From Bacteroidales bacterium M5 (GTDB taxonomy: Bacteria; Bacteroidota; Bacteroidia; Bacteroidales; Muribaculaceae), in contig LUJP01000088.1 in NCBI GenBank assembly GCA_001689535.1, positions 1-16,328 of the forward strand: DNA of 16,328 bases. Reading direction: 5' to 3'. The position numbers were made by a program, and so were the translations under genes. Numbering within the stretch: the stretch's first letter is position 1; every line of letters begins with the position of its first letter. Under the pieces are notes generated by a model, which saw nothing but the letters and a program-made list of their open reading frames with translations, was not told the DNA's origin and did not search any database. Positions 1-7,001 of the stretch are shown here, piece by piece.

Positions 1-22
1 AACAAATATTGGGGAACCGGCT

Positions 23-580
23 CTAAATTTCGCACTCGTCCCAGTTGCCTAAAATGTTTAATTGTTTGACATTGCTTCTGTACCATAGATATTCCAGACC
101 GAAGCAGATAATGGTCATGCTCCATACAATGTACATATCAGGCGTATTTAGGAAGGGTGGTGTCAGAGAGAGCCATATCAGTAATGACAAAAACAGAATG
201 CTTGTAACCAGTTCGATTCGGCGGTAACGCTTCTTCATTTTGATAATCGCCGTAAAAATCTCCGCGTTGGAATCTTCCCACAGATTTATTTGTTTTATAG
301 CACCATATAGCCCAATGCCATAGACCATAGCTACAACGATAACTGCGCAGAATGCAACCAGCCATAAAACAGGCAGCTTTGTAGGAGACCACAGATGCGA
401 TGTGGCCAGTAGGATGAGGCATATAAAAGCGAATATTTCTTCCAGGAAAAACTTTCTTAAAAGCCGCGACCTGACGTCTTTTTTTCGGGAAAGACAGTCG
501 CTGTTTTGCGTAGAACATCCTGTATTCTTGATTTGTGGTCTGACTGATTTCCATGCGGTCTTTAATTCTTCAAGTTCCAT
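23..580 (-). CDS. Four-helix membrane protein, probable anti-sigma partner of the adjacent ECF sigma factor
   Basis: I do not recognise a named family. The 185-residue product has a charged cytoplasmic N-terminus (MELEELKTAW at 1-10, with basic residues around 32-43) and four hydrophobic segments at about 45-62, 69-92, 122-140 and 148-167, arranged as two hairpins. An N-terminal 'ELEELK..W' stretch before membrane helices is what I recall from small Bacteroidota membrane proteins encoded directly after ECF sigma genes, so an anti-sigma role is inferred from position and layout. The start chosen is the ATG at 580: an AAGGAGG sequence in the last codons of the sigma gene lies 7 bases upstream of it. 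A TTG two codons earlier would have almost no spacing. Only 2 bases separate the sigma stop from this ATG, so translation should be coupled. The gene is AT-richer than most of the window. Confidence 0.75.
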   Translation of the reverse strand: MELEELKTAWKSVRPQIKNTGCSTQNSDCLSRKKDVRSRLLRKFFLEEIFAFICLILLATSHLWSPTKLPVLWLVAFCAVIVVAMVYGIGLYGAIKQINLWEDSNAEIFTAIIKMKKRYRRIELVTSILFLSLLIWLSLTPPFLNTPDMYIVWSMTIICFGLEYLWYRSNVKQLNILGNWDECEI

Positions 581-582
581 AC

Positions 583-1101
583 TCAAACCTCCTTTCTTGA
601 TGAAATTTTTTCCTTTATTCTATGCAGACGGGATGCAACCGTATTTCTCGGTATACCCATGTTGGCGGCGATTTCTTCATAGCTCAGTTCATCAAGCCAC
701 ATTAATATCAGGGCTTTTTCCATAGGATTGAGTTGCACTATCATAGAGTGGAGCCATTCTAATTTTTCTTTGAATTCTTTATCGCTGTCATCATGAAAAA
801 ATGTCAAGGGCATTTCCTCCAAAGGAATGGTCTTAACCTTCGAAGTGAGTTTTCTTAAAGATAGCAGACAAGTATTGATGCATACTTTATAAACCCATGT
901 TGATTCTGAGCTCTCATGTCGGAAATTGCGATACCCTTTATATAAAGAAATCAAGACCTCCTGCCTGATGTCTTCAAATGGCACTGCTGTCGTAGTGTAA
1001 AAGAAGCAGACACTGAAAATTATCTTTTCATGTCGGCTCACCATCGCAGTAAAGGATTTATTATAGTCAGAATTATTCATCATCTGATTTTCTTTATCCA
1101 A
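583..1101 (-). CDS. ECF-type RNA polymerase sigma factor (sigma-70 family)
   Basis: This 172-residue protein has the two-domain ECF layout. Region 2 spans about residues 16-84, including the DIRQEVLISLYKGYRNF stretch and the STWVYKVCINTCLLSLRK helix that would contact the -10 element. After a short acidic linker, region 4 spans about 112-170 and ends in a helix-turn-helix (LSYEEIAANMGIPRNTVASR, then LHRIKEKI) that would read the -35 element. It should direct RNA polymerase to a small regulon, with activity held by the coupled membrane protein downstream. The open frame begins at a TTG at 1101; an ATG pair at 1083 and 1080 is an equally plausible start (N-terminus MMNNSDYNKSF), and no Shine-Dalgarno decides between them. 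Its stop codon lies 2 bases before the next gene. The regulon and signal cannot be read from the sequence. Confidence 0.9.
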   Translation of the reverse strand: MDKENQMMNNSDYNKSFTAMVSRHEKIIFSVCFFYTTTAVPFEDIRQEVLISLYKGYRNFRHESSESTWVYKVCINTCLLSLRKLTSKVKTIPLEEMPLTFFHDDSDKEFKEKLEWLHSMIVQLNPMEKALILMWLDELSYEEIAANMGIPRNTVASRLHRIKEKISSRKEV

Positions 1102-1163
1102 TTAGATGCAATTTCTCCGGAATAGTTCCCTGTAGTGATGAAAAATAATATACAACCAAATAA

Positions 1164-1189
1164 AAAGAGCAGTCGTGTGGCTGCTCTTT
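1164..1189 (-). terminator. Rho-independent terminator read on the minus strand
   Basis: AAAGAGCAG (1164-1172) and CTGCTCTTT (1181-1189) form a perfect 9-bp stem with an 8-base loop. On the minus strand it runs into TTTTTATTT, the U-tract of an intrinsic terminator. On the plus strand no T-run follows, so it acts leftward only. It lies about 190 bases downstream of the DUF2807 stop and 60 bases upstream of the sigma gene. It would end transcripts from the right and isolate the sigma operon. Confidence 0.75.
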
Positions 1190-1260
1190 CCGATCGGAGG
1201 TTACCGATATGTAAATATTAAATATAAATTGGTGTTGCAAACTCAGATTATCGTCCAAAT

Positions 1261-1284
1261 TGTAGGGATGTACGCTCGTACATC
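1261..1284. repeat. REP-like palindromic unit
   Basis: GATGTAC (1267-1273) and GTACATC (1278-1284) form a perfect 7-bp stem around the tetraloop GCTC, preceded by TGTAGG. A 'GTAGGG' lead followed by a short perfect hairpin resembles intergenic palindromic repeats I recall from Bacteroidales genomes. There is only one copy here, so its repeat status is unproven. Confidence 0.35.
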
Positions 1285-1376
1285 TGATGGTAATCAATGG
1301 TGTTTAACGGCTGCTCCAGGGAACAGTCCTACATTTGTGGCATAACCTTTCGGAGACTGCGTGATTTTCCCAGCTG

Positions 1377-2213
1377 TCAGTCGGCGCGGTTGCTGACGGA
1401 GCCGCCGGAGGATTTCTCGATTTCGCATGAACCTTTCACGTTGCCCGACACACTGGCACCGCTGGAGGATTTGAGCAGACCGGTTTCAGCAACGAGTGAG
1501 CGGCCGCTTAATGATGAGCCCGAGGATGCGCGGAGTTCCACATATTTGGTTGTGCCTGAAACGCCCATGGAGCTTCCGCTGGATGCTTTTCCGGTTACGG
1601 AACCAGCCGTGATTGATTCTACTCGCATGCTCGAGCCGCTGGAGGTTGAGAATGCCATGGTCGTGGCCTTGGCGCCGTCAATTCTAAGCGCTGAGCCGCT
1701 TGAAGCGTCAGCTTCGATGCTTTCCGCACTTATTTTATTCACGTCTATTCTCGCGCCGCTTGATACAGAGATTTCCATTTCGGAGCCCGGCATATCCAGT
1801 CCGGCCGCAATTTTGATGGAAGAACCGGAGCTTGCCTCAAGGTCGTCGACGCCGGGTGAGGTGACGGTCACGGTTATGGGTTTGTTGACGCGACGTTTGG
1901 TCTTCATGCCGCAGTTCAGCTCACCGTTTTTCACGGTCACTTCCACATCGTCTATGATGTTGTCGGGTGCGGTAAGCGTCACCGATGTTTCGCTTCCCTG
2001 GGTATATTCCACTCTTATACCGCTCGAGGTATCGATAGAGGTCACCTTATCAGCCTCGATTGTTATAGTTTTCATCGGGCCGGCTTCCTCAACCTTACCC
2101 ATGGTCATATTTGCCATTTTCTCGAATACGTTGGATGCGGCCGAAACGCAGCTTTGAGAGCAGATGCCGAATAATATTGCCGCGGAGGCAAACATCAGTT
2201 TTTGAATCTTCAT
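1377..2213 (-). CDS. Secreted DUF2807 (head-GIN domain) beta-helix protein
   Basis: The 278-residue product begins with a signal sequence (MKIQKLMFASAAILFG, then CSQSC; residues 1-26). Export is clear, but whether cleavage is by signal peptidase I or as a lipoprotein is not, because neither cysteine sits in a good lipobox. From residue 48 it matches the DUF2807 pattern (Pfam 'putative auto-transporter adhesin, head GIN domain'): beta strands each ending in SSG. SSG occurs at 63, 128, 151, 171, 191, 211, 230, 250 and 268, a period of about 20 residues fitting successive rungs of a beta-helix. It probably sits in the periplasm or on the cell surface; its ligand is unknown. The open frame extends 38 codons further upstream, but that part is not protein-like and overlaps the divergent promoter region, so the ATG at 2213 is preferred. 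Such genes sometimes sit near ECF sigma genes; a link to the neighbouring pair is only a suggestion. Confidence 0.87.
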   Translation of the reverse strand: MKIQKLMFASAAILFGICSQSCVSAASNVFEKMANMTMGKVEEAGPMKTITIEADKVTSIDTSSGIRVEYTQGSETSVTLTAPDNIIDDVEVTVKNGELNCGMKTKRRVNKPITVTVTSPGVDDLEASSGSSIKIAAGLDMPGSEMEISVSSGARIDVNKISAESIEADASSGSALRIDGAKATTMAFSTSSGSSMRVESITAGSVTGKASSGSSMGVSGTTKYVELRASSGSSLSGRSLVAETGLLKSSSGASVSGNVKGSCEIEKSSGGSVSNRAD

Positions 2214-2268
2214 TTTCTTATAACAGTTTATGGGTTTTATAGCTTTGACGAAAGGGGAAAGCGAAAAG

Positions 2269-2301
2269 TTGCATCCGTGCGCAAAAAATATGCTAAATTT
2301 G
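2269..2301 (+). promoter_or_regulatory. Bacteroidota-type promoter for the symporter gene
   Basis: TAAATTTG at 2294-2301 is an exact match to the -7 consensus TAnnTTTG. A TTG at 2269-2271 lies 22 bases upstream as the -33 element, slightly longer than the usual 19-21. Transcription would start near 2306, about 25 bases before the ATG. No Shine-Dalgarno is visible, as is common in this phylum. Confidence 0.55.
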
Positions 2302-2330
2302 TTGAGAAAACTTTTAGCCCCGGTCATTTT

Positions 2331-3527
2331 ATGGACGAAAAATCGAAAAACAAGAAATTCAGAATCGGTCTGCTTGGACGCATAGCCATAGCTATTGTGG
2401 CAGGTATCGGCATAGGATATATCAGCCCTATGTGGTGGGCGCAGCTTTGTGCTACCTTCAACGGCATTTTCTCCCAGTTCCTGGGTTTTCTGATACCGCT
2501 CATCATTCTTGGATTCGTGGCTCCGGCCATAGCCGATCTCGGCGCGCGTGCCGGAAAGATGCTCGTGGCCACAGCATTGCTCGCCTACGGTGCTACTATT
2601 ATGGCCGGGTTCATTAGCTATTTTACAGGGGCATGGCTATTTCCGGGAATGCTTTCGGGAGCGGCAGGCATAGAGAAGGCGGGACTGGAACAGCAGGTTG
2701 AGATCACTACATATTTCAATATCGCCATCCCGCCACTGATGGGTGTTATGACCTCGCTGGTGCTTGCGTTTATGCTTGGTGTGGGATGTGCCGTGGTTCA
2801 TTCCACAGCGCTGCGCCGCGGGCTCTCGGAATTCCGCGATATTGTGGCGCTCGCTATCAACAGGATTGTGATTCCACTTCTTCCGTTTTATATCTTCGGC
2901 ATTTTCGTGAACATGACTGTGGCCGGGCAGGTCACAGCCATCATAACGGCTTTCGCCAAGATCATCGGGGTGATTTTCGTGCTGCATATCGGCATTCTCG
3001 TCCTCCAGTACTGCATAGCGGCATGTTTCAACCGCAAGAATCCTTTCAGGATGCTTTGGACCATGATGCCGGCTTATTTCACCGCACTAGGAACGCAGTC
3101 GTCGGCCGCCACAATTCCCGTAACGCTCCGGCAGACGGTGAAGATGGGGGTTGACGAGGATGTGGCTGGTTTCACGGTGCCCCTCTGCGCAACAATCCAC
3201 ATGTCGGGCAGCACGCTGAAAATCGTGGCGTGCGCTCTTGCCCTGATGATATTGCAGGGTATTCCTTACTCGGCGGGTATGTTCGCCCATTTCATAGCCA
3301 TGATAGGAATCACGATAATAGCGGCCCCGGGCATTCCCGGCGGTGCGATCATGGCGTCGCTCGGACTGCTTTCGTCTATCCTTGGATTTACCGATGCCCA
3401 GAATGCCCTGATGATAGCGCTGTATATAGCCATGGACAGTTTCGGAACGGCATGCAATGTGACTGGCGACGGCGCATTGGCCGTGATTCTGAACCGCTTT
3501 TTCGGCAAGCGGCAAAAAAATAATTGA
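2331..3527 (+). CDS. Dicarboxylate/amino acid:cation symporter (DAACS, SDF family), variant binding site
   Basis: This 398-residue inner-membrane protein has the fold of the glutamate-transporter (GltPh) family, which couples amino acid or dicarboxylate uptake to Na+ or H+. In order, the landmarks are the serine-rich HP1 tip TQSSAATIP (255-263), the TM7 motif (residues 287-294, ATIHMSGS), the HP2 tip PGIPGGAI (333-340) and the TM8 motif D369-x-x-G372-T373-x-x-N376-x-x-G379-D380. Two positions are unusual. The canonical NMDG is HMSG, replacing the cation-binding Asn and Asp. The TM8 Arg that holds an acidic substrate side chain in GltPh (R397) is Gly. From memory, SstT (Ser/Thr) has NMAG and ASCT2 has Cys at the Arg position, so I infer a neutral rather than acidic substrate. 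The start is the ATG at 2331; the 43 codons before it in frame cross the promoter and are not protein-like. Confidence 0.9.
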   Translation: MDEKSKNKKFRIGLLGRIAIAIVAGIGIGYISPMWWAQLCATFNGIFSQFLGFLIPLIILGFVAPAIADLGARAGKMLVATALLAYGATIMAGFISYFTGAWLFPGMLSGAAGIEKAGLEQQVEITTYFNIAIPPLMGVMTSLVLAFMLGVGCAVVHSTALRRGLSEFRDIVALAINRIVIPLLPFYIFGIFVNMTVAGQVTAIITAFAKIIGVIFVLHIGILVLQYCIAACFNRKNPFRMLWTMMPAYFTALGTQSSAATIPVTLRQTVKMGVDEDVAGFTVPLCATIHMSGSTLKIVACALALMILQGIPYSAGMFAHFIAMIGITIIAAPGIPGGAIMASLGLLSSILGFTDAQNALMIALYIAMDSFGTACNVTGDGALAVILNRFFGKRQKNN

Positions 3528-3606
3528 CTCCGGTGCAATTTATGGCGTGCAGATGCGTCATATTTGTCAAAAGGAATCCAAATAAACCAACAGTAACAGA
3601 AAAAGT

Positions 3607-4536
3607 ATGGATATACTAACGGTAGATAATGTGAGCAAGACCTACACCGACCACAAGGCGCTCGATTCGGTCTCGCTCTCTGTGCCTGAGGGCACGGTCT
3701 ACGGTCTTCTGGGCCCGAATGGCGCCGGCAAGACCACACTCATCAGAATAATAAACCATATCACGGCGCCCGATTCCGGTCTGGTGACCTTCGACGGTCA
3801 TCCGCTGAGCCAGGACGATGTGGTGAATATCGGCTATCTTCCTGAGGAACGCGGCCTCTACAAGAAAATGAAAGTAGGCGACCAGGCCGTTTTCTTCGCC
3901 CGTCTTAAAGGCCTTGGAAAGGCCGAGGCCACACGGAGTCTAAAGGAATGGTTCGAACGCTTCGAGATATCGAGCTGGTGGAACCGCAAGGTCGAAGAGC
4001 TCTCCAAGGGTATGGCTCAGAAAGTGCAGTTTATCGTCACGGTACTTCACCGTCCCAAGCTCCTGATTTTCGACGAGCCGTTCTCGGGCTTCGACCCCGT
4101 GAACGCCAATCTGCTGCGCGACGAGATTCTGCGCCTCAAGAACGAAGGCTCCACAGTGATATTCTCCACCCACAACATGGCTTCCGTTGAGGAGATATGC
4201 GACAACATCTCGCTTATCAACCAGGGCCGCAACATTCTGAGCGGAAACGTGGAGGAGATTCGCCGCAAGTTCTCCGACGGCCGCTACCGTCTCCGTTTCC
4301 GCGGCGATTCCCGCAGCCTCGTTTCGGCGATAGAGCCGGTGACCGACGATTTCGAGATTCTGGAATCGGGCAGTCCCGAAGTCACGGAAATGGCTGTGAC
4401 GCTCAAGCCCCAGGCTGGTGTGCGCTCTCTCATAGACATCGCCAACAAAACCGTGGATATATGTTCAATCAATGAATCGCGAGCCTCGATGAACGATGTG
4501 TTCATCTCCATGGTCAAGGATTCACCAAATGTTTAA
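3607..4536 (+). CDS. ABC-2 type exporter ATPase, NatA-like, with C-terminal DUF4162-like domain
   Basis: This is the cytoplasmic ATP-binding subunit (309 residues) of an ABC-2 exporter. It has Walker A GPNGAGKTT (36-44), an IGYLPEERGLY segment in place of the classical Q-loop (75-85, typical of this subfamily), signature LSKGM (132-136), Walker B LLIFDEP (152-158) and the H-loop histidine 189. After the nucleotide-binding domain (about 1-220) a C-terminal extension of about 90 residues resembles DUF4162. The permease gene follows after 6 bases, so the two should form one complex. The NatAB name comes from Bacillus Na+ exporters; the substrate here is not deducible. The gene starts 79 bases after the symporter stop with no terminator visible between them, so partial co-transcription is possible. 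Confidence 0.93.
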   Translation: MDILTVDNVSKTYTDHKALDSVSLSVPEGTVYGLLGPNGAGKTTLIRIINHITAPDSGLVTFDGHPLSQDDVVNIGYLPEERGLYKKMKVGDQAVFFARLKGLGKAEATRSLKEWFERFEISSWWNRKVEELSKGMAQKVQFIVTVLHRPKLLIFDEPFSGFDPVNANLLRDEILRLKNEGSTVIFSTHNMASVEEICDNISLINQGRNILSGNVEEIRRKFSDGRYRLRFRGDSRSLVSAIEPVTDDFEILESGSPEVTEMAVTLKPQAGVRSLIDIANKTVDICSINESRASMNDVFISMVKDSPNV

Positions 4537-4542
4537 AACGCT

Positions 4543-5859
4543 ATGGACTCCAGAGTAGGAATTATCATAAAGCGCGAGTTTATGGAGCGCGCGGGAAAGA
4601 AAAGCTTCATATTCACCACTCTTCTAATGCCGCTGCTTATGCTTGCCCTCATGGCGGCTCCCTCGCTGATAATGCTTTTCAGCAAGGGCGACTCCCGTCA
4701 GGTGGAGGTGATAGACGAGAGCGGATTCATATTCGACAAACTCAAGAGCAACGAGGATATTGCCTTCGTTAGGGCAGAAGCCCCGCTCGATTCGCTCGTC
4801 AAGAACGAGGATACCGATGCCGTGCTGGTGATTCCGGCCGGAGTGGCAAACGGTTCCGACGGTCTCTCGCTCTATTCGCGCAAGGCTTCGTCGCTCTCGC
4901 TCGAATCGGGCATAACCTCCCAGGTAAACGATATTATAGAGAATGAACGCATAGCCTCATACAATATAGCCGGTCTCGACAAGATACTTGAGGAAATCCA
5001 CAGCGATGTGTCGCTGAAAGCCTACCGCACCGAATCGGGAAGCGAAGAGGCCAAGGAGGCCTCAGCCGGCCTGAGCTACGGTCTTGGGCTTGTGCTGATG
5101 CTCATACTCTATATGGTGATGCTTATTTATGGCCAGATGGTGATGACAAGCATCATAGAGGAGAAAAACAACCGCGTGCTTGAGCTTGTGGTTTCTTCGG
5201 TGAAGCCCGTACAGCTCATGCTCGGAAAGATTTGTGGCATAGGACTGGTGGCTGTGACCCAGATTGTGATATGGGCCGTTCTCATCGGCCTGATGACAGC
5301 CTTCCTTCTTCCGGCCATAATGCCTGCCGAACTGCTTGAGCAGGTGCAGACCTACAATGCCGCCGGAGCAGTCGCCGCGTCCGACACCGGCATCGATCCG
5401 GAGATGATACAGATTGTGGCCCGTCTTTCCGATGTGGGTTATATCCTGAGTCTGTTCTGCTATATGGCGCTTTATCTCGTTGGCGGATTCATGCTGTATG
5501 CCGCAATATATGCCGCCATCGGTTCGGCCGTTGACAACATCCAGGACGCCTCGCAGCTTCAGTCCATTCCCATGTTCCTGATTATTTTCGGCATGATGTT
5601 CTCCATGATGGCCGCTCAGGATCCGTCGTCGGGCATAGCGGTGGCGCTGTCCTACGTGCCCTTCACCTCGCCGATGGTGATGATGAGCCGCATTCCTTCG
5701 GGAGTGGCTGCGTGGGAAATAGTCGTCTCTCTGCTGGTTCTCTATCTGTCATTCCTTGTCATGGTGTGGATTGCCGCGAAAATCTACCGTGTGGGAATCT
5801 TCATGTATGGCAAGAAACCCTCATGGAGCGAACTCATCCGCTGGGCCCGTCAGAAATAA
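4543..5859 (+). CDS. ABC-2 type exporter permease, NatB-like
   Basis: This 438-residue integral membrane subunit partners the preceding ATPase. It has the ABC-2 layout: a first helix at about 21-46, a large extracytoplasmic domain (about 50-175, soluble and mixed alpha/beta in composition), then further helices at about 179-203, 229-257, 298-327, 342-357, 364-380 and 391-412. The cytoplasmic EEKNNRVLELVVSSVKPVQL segment (206-225) before a GK is the conserved ABC-2 coupling region. Both gene order and 6-base spacing argue for a shared transcript, which ends at the terminator 23 bases downstream. The substrate is unknown; related systems export ions, peptides or antimicrobial compounds. Confidence 0.92.
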   Translation: MDSRVGIIIKREFMERAGKKSFIFTTLLMPLLMLALMAAPSLIMLFSKGDSRQVEVIDESGFIFDKLKSNEDIAFVRAEAPLDSLVKNEDTDAVLVIPAGVANGSDGLSLYSRKASSLSLESGITSQVNDIIENERIASYNIAGLDKILEEIHSDVSLKAYRTESGSEEAKEASAGLSYGLGLVLMLILYMVMLIYGQMVMTSIIEEKNNRVLELVVSSVKPVQLMLGKICGIGLVAVTQIVIWAVLIGLMTAFLLPAIMPAELLEQVQTYNAAGAVAASDTGIDPEMIQIVARLSDVGYILSLFCYMALYLVGGFMLYAAIYAAIGSAVDNIQDASQLQSIPMFLIIFGMMFSMMAAQDPSSGIAVALSYVPFTSPMVMMSRIPSGVAAWEIVVSLLVLYLSFLVMVWIAAKIYRVGIFMYGKKPSWSELIRWARQK

Positions 5860-5881
5860 CAGTTCCTTAATACTCAGAGAT

Positions 5882-5927
5882 AATGAAGCCCGTGGCCCTC
5901 TCACCGCGGGCTTCATTGTGTTTTCTT
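5882..5927 (+). terminator. Intrinsic terminator of the ABC exporter operon
   Basis: The left arm 5882-5895 and right arm 5904-5917 pair over 14 bp with a single G.U wobble, around the 8-base loop CCCTCTCA, and GTGTTTTCTT follows. The AATG/CATT base gives it some bidirectional character. It lies 23 bases after the permease stop and upstream of the rpoD promoter. Confidence 0.88.
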
Positions 5928-5977
5928 ATGCGTACTGCTAAAATAATTTAAAGCGTGGGAAATAAGGGGCTTCGGAA

Positions 5978-6008
5978 TTGTTTTTTGAGATGAATTTTTG
6001 TAATTTCG
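5978..6008 (+). promoter_or_regulatory. Probable rpoD promoter
   Basis: TTG at 5978-5980, then exactly 20 bases, then TAATTTCG at 6001-6008 (one mismatch to TAnnTTTG). Transcription would start near 6013, giving a leader of about 20 bases before the rpoD ATG at 6035. The surrounding sequence is markedly AT-rich. Confidence 0.5.
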
Positions 6009-6034
6009 CACGCTTAATCTCGCAATCTTGAAAG

Positions 6035-6895
6035 ATGAGACAACTAAAAATCACAAAATCAATTACTAACCGCGAAAGCGCGTCGCTCGACAAGTATCTT
6101 CAGGAAATAGGCCGCGAGGTTCTTATCTCCGTAGAGGAGGAAGTGGAGCTCGCACAGCGCATTCGCCAGGGAGATGCCAGAGCACTCGACAAACTCACAC
6201 GTGCAAATCTTCGCTTTGTTGTGTCAGTGGCCAAGCAGTACCAGAACCAGGGTCTGAGTCTGCCCGACCTCATCAACGAAGGCAATCTGGGCCTGATAAA
6301 GGCAGCACAGAAGTTCGACGAGACGAGGGGCTTCAAGTTTATCTCCTATGCGGTATGGTGGATTAGACAGTCAATTCTTCAGGCTCTTGCCGAACAGTCG
6401 CGCATCGTGCGATTGCCGTTGAACCAGGTTGGTTCGCTCAACAAGATCAGCAAAGCGCTGTCCAAGTTCGAGCAGGATCACGAACGCCGTCCTTCGGCCG
6501 AGGAACTCGCCGAGGAACTGGATGTGCCCGTTGACAAAATTGCCGACACCCTCAAGGTTTCGGGCCGTCACATCTCGGTTGATGCCCCGTTTGTGGAGGG
6601 TGAGGACAACAGTCTGCTCGACGTGCTTACCAACGACGATTCGCCCATGGCCGACTCTTCGCTCAACCAGGAATCCCTCTCGAAGGAGGTTGACCGCGCC
6701 CTTCATCAGCTCCACGAGCGTGAGCGCGAAATCCTCAAGATGTTTTTCGGCATAGGATGTCAGGAAATGACACTGGAAGAAATCGGAGCCAAGTTTGACC
6801 TCACGCGTGAACGTGTGCGTCAGATCAAGGAAAAAGCCATCCGCCGCCTTAAAGGACAGAAGAGCCGTCTGCTCAAGCCTTATCTCGGCCAGTGA
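6035..6895 (+). CDS. rpoD: Principal RNA polymerase sigma factor (RpoD/SigA, Bacteroidota type)
   Basis: This is the housekeeping sigma factor. The 286-residue protein lacks region 1.1 and the non-conserved insert of proteobacterial sigma-70, the normal form in Bacteroidota. Region 1.2 covers about residues 17-45 (SLDKYLQEIG). Region 2 covers about 50-125, with RANLRFVVSVAKQY, LPDLINEGNLGLIKA and SYAVWWIRQSILQAL, the last holding the aromatic residues that open the -10 element. Region 3 covers about 130-200. Region 4 covers about 215-275, with the helix-turn-helix TLEEIGAKFDLTRERVRQIK (246-265). The strong match to group 1 sequences and the compact form make a group 2 or alternative factor unlikely. 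The gene is monocistronic by appearance, between a terminator upstream and a terminator-like hairpin downstream, with its own promoter. Confidence 0.96.
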   Translation: MRQLKITKSITNRESASLDKYLQEIGREVLISVEEEVELAQRIRQGDARALDKLTRANLRFVVSVAKQYQNQGLSLPDLINEGNLGLIKAAQKFDETRGFKFISYAVWWIRQSILQALAEQSRIVRLPLNQVGSLNKISKALSKFEQDHERRPSAEELAEELDVPVDKIADTLKVSGRHISVDAPFVEGEDNSLLDVLTNDDSPMADSSLNQESLSKEVDRALHQLHEREREILKMFFGIGCQEMTLEEIGAKFDLTRERVRQIKEKAIRRLKGQKSRLLKPYLGQ

Positions 6896-6942
6896 CCTCT
6901 TAAGATCTTCTGTCTTTCACACTAAAAAAAGAAATTCAGACT

Positions 6943-6986
6943 ACGGCGTTTCTCCCCCTCCAGGGAGGGGCGCCGTAATTATTTTT
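6943..6986 (+). terminator. Terminator-like hairpin between rpoD and recR
   Basis: The outer arms ACGGCG (6943-6948) and CGCCGT (6971-6976) pair perfectly. Inside, a C-rich strand pairs with GAGGGG over 6 bp with a CAGG tetraloop, leaving a 6-base bulge on the left side. AATTATTTTT follows. It ends only 15 bases before the recR ATG, so it could also act as leader structure or a partial terminator for recR. Confidence 0.7.
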
Positions 6987-7001
6987 CAGCATTTATACTT
7001 T

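Larger units (their letters stand above)
1102..1376. other. Intergenic spacer between the sigma operon and the DUF2807 gene
   Basis: I see no convincing gene here. The 67-codon frame across 1094-1297 (minus) has low-complexity, non-protein-like composition and a poor start. The spacer holds the minus-strand terminator at 1164-1189, a smaller ATCGG/CCGAT hairpin at 1193-1208, and the palindrome at 1267-1284. A promoter for the sigma operon should lie at about 1102-1163, but I found no clear TAnnTTTG box there. Confidence 0.5.

Noticed and set aside
1094..1297. Small open frame (67 codons) on the minus strand upstream of the sigma gene
   Set aside because: It runs through the terminator hairpin, overlaps the sigma start, and has no ribosome binding site or protein-like composition.
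1125..1324. Inverted copies of GTTCCCTG at 1125-1132 and 1317-1324 that could bound a small inserted element
   Set aside because: An 8-bp inverted match in about 200 bases is expected by chance fairly often, the flanks match only loosely, and no target-site duplication is seen.
1297..2157. Long open frame (286 codons) on the plus strand opposite the DUF2807 gene
   Set aside because: It is the antisense shadow of the repetitive SSG-coding sequence. The minus-strand protein has a signal sequence and family pattern; the plus-strand product is Pro/Ser/Glu low complexity with no recognisable motif.
3528..3606. Possible promoter or terminator between the symporter and the ABC ATPase genes
   Set aside because: CATATTTG at 3559-3566 is one mismatch from TAnnTTTG but has no -33 element at the right distance, and no hairpin with a T-run is present.
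6795..7001. 69-codon in-frame extension upstream of recR
   Set aside because: It overlaps the 3' part of rpoD in another frame and the hairpin at 6943-6986, and known RecR proteins begin near the chosen ATG.
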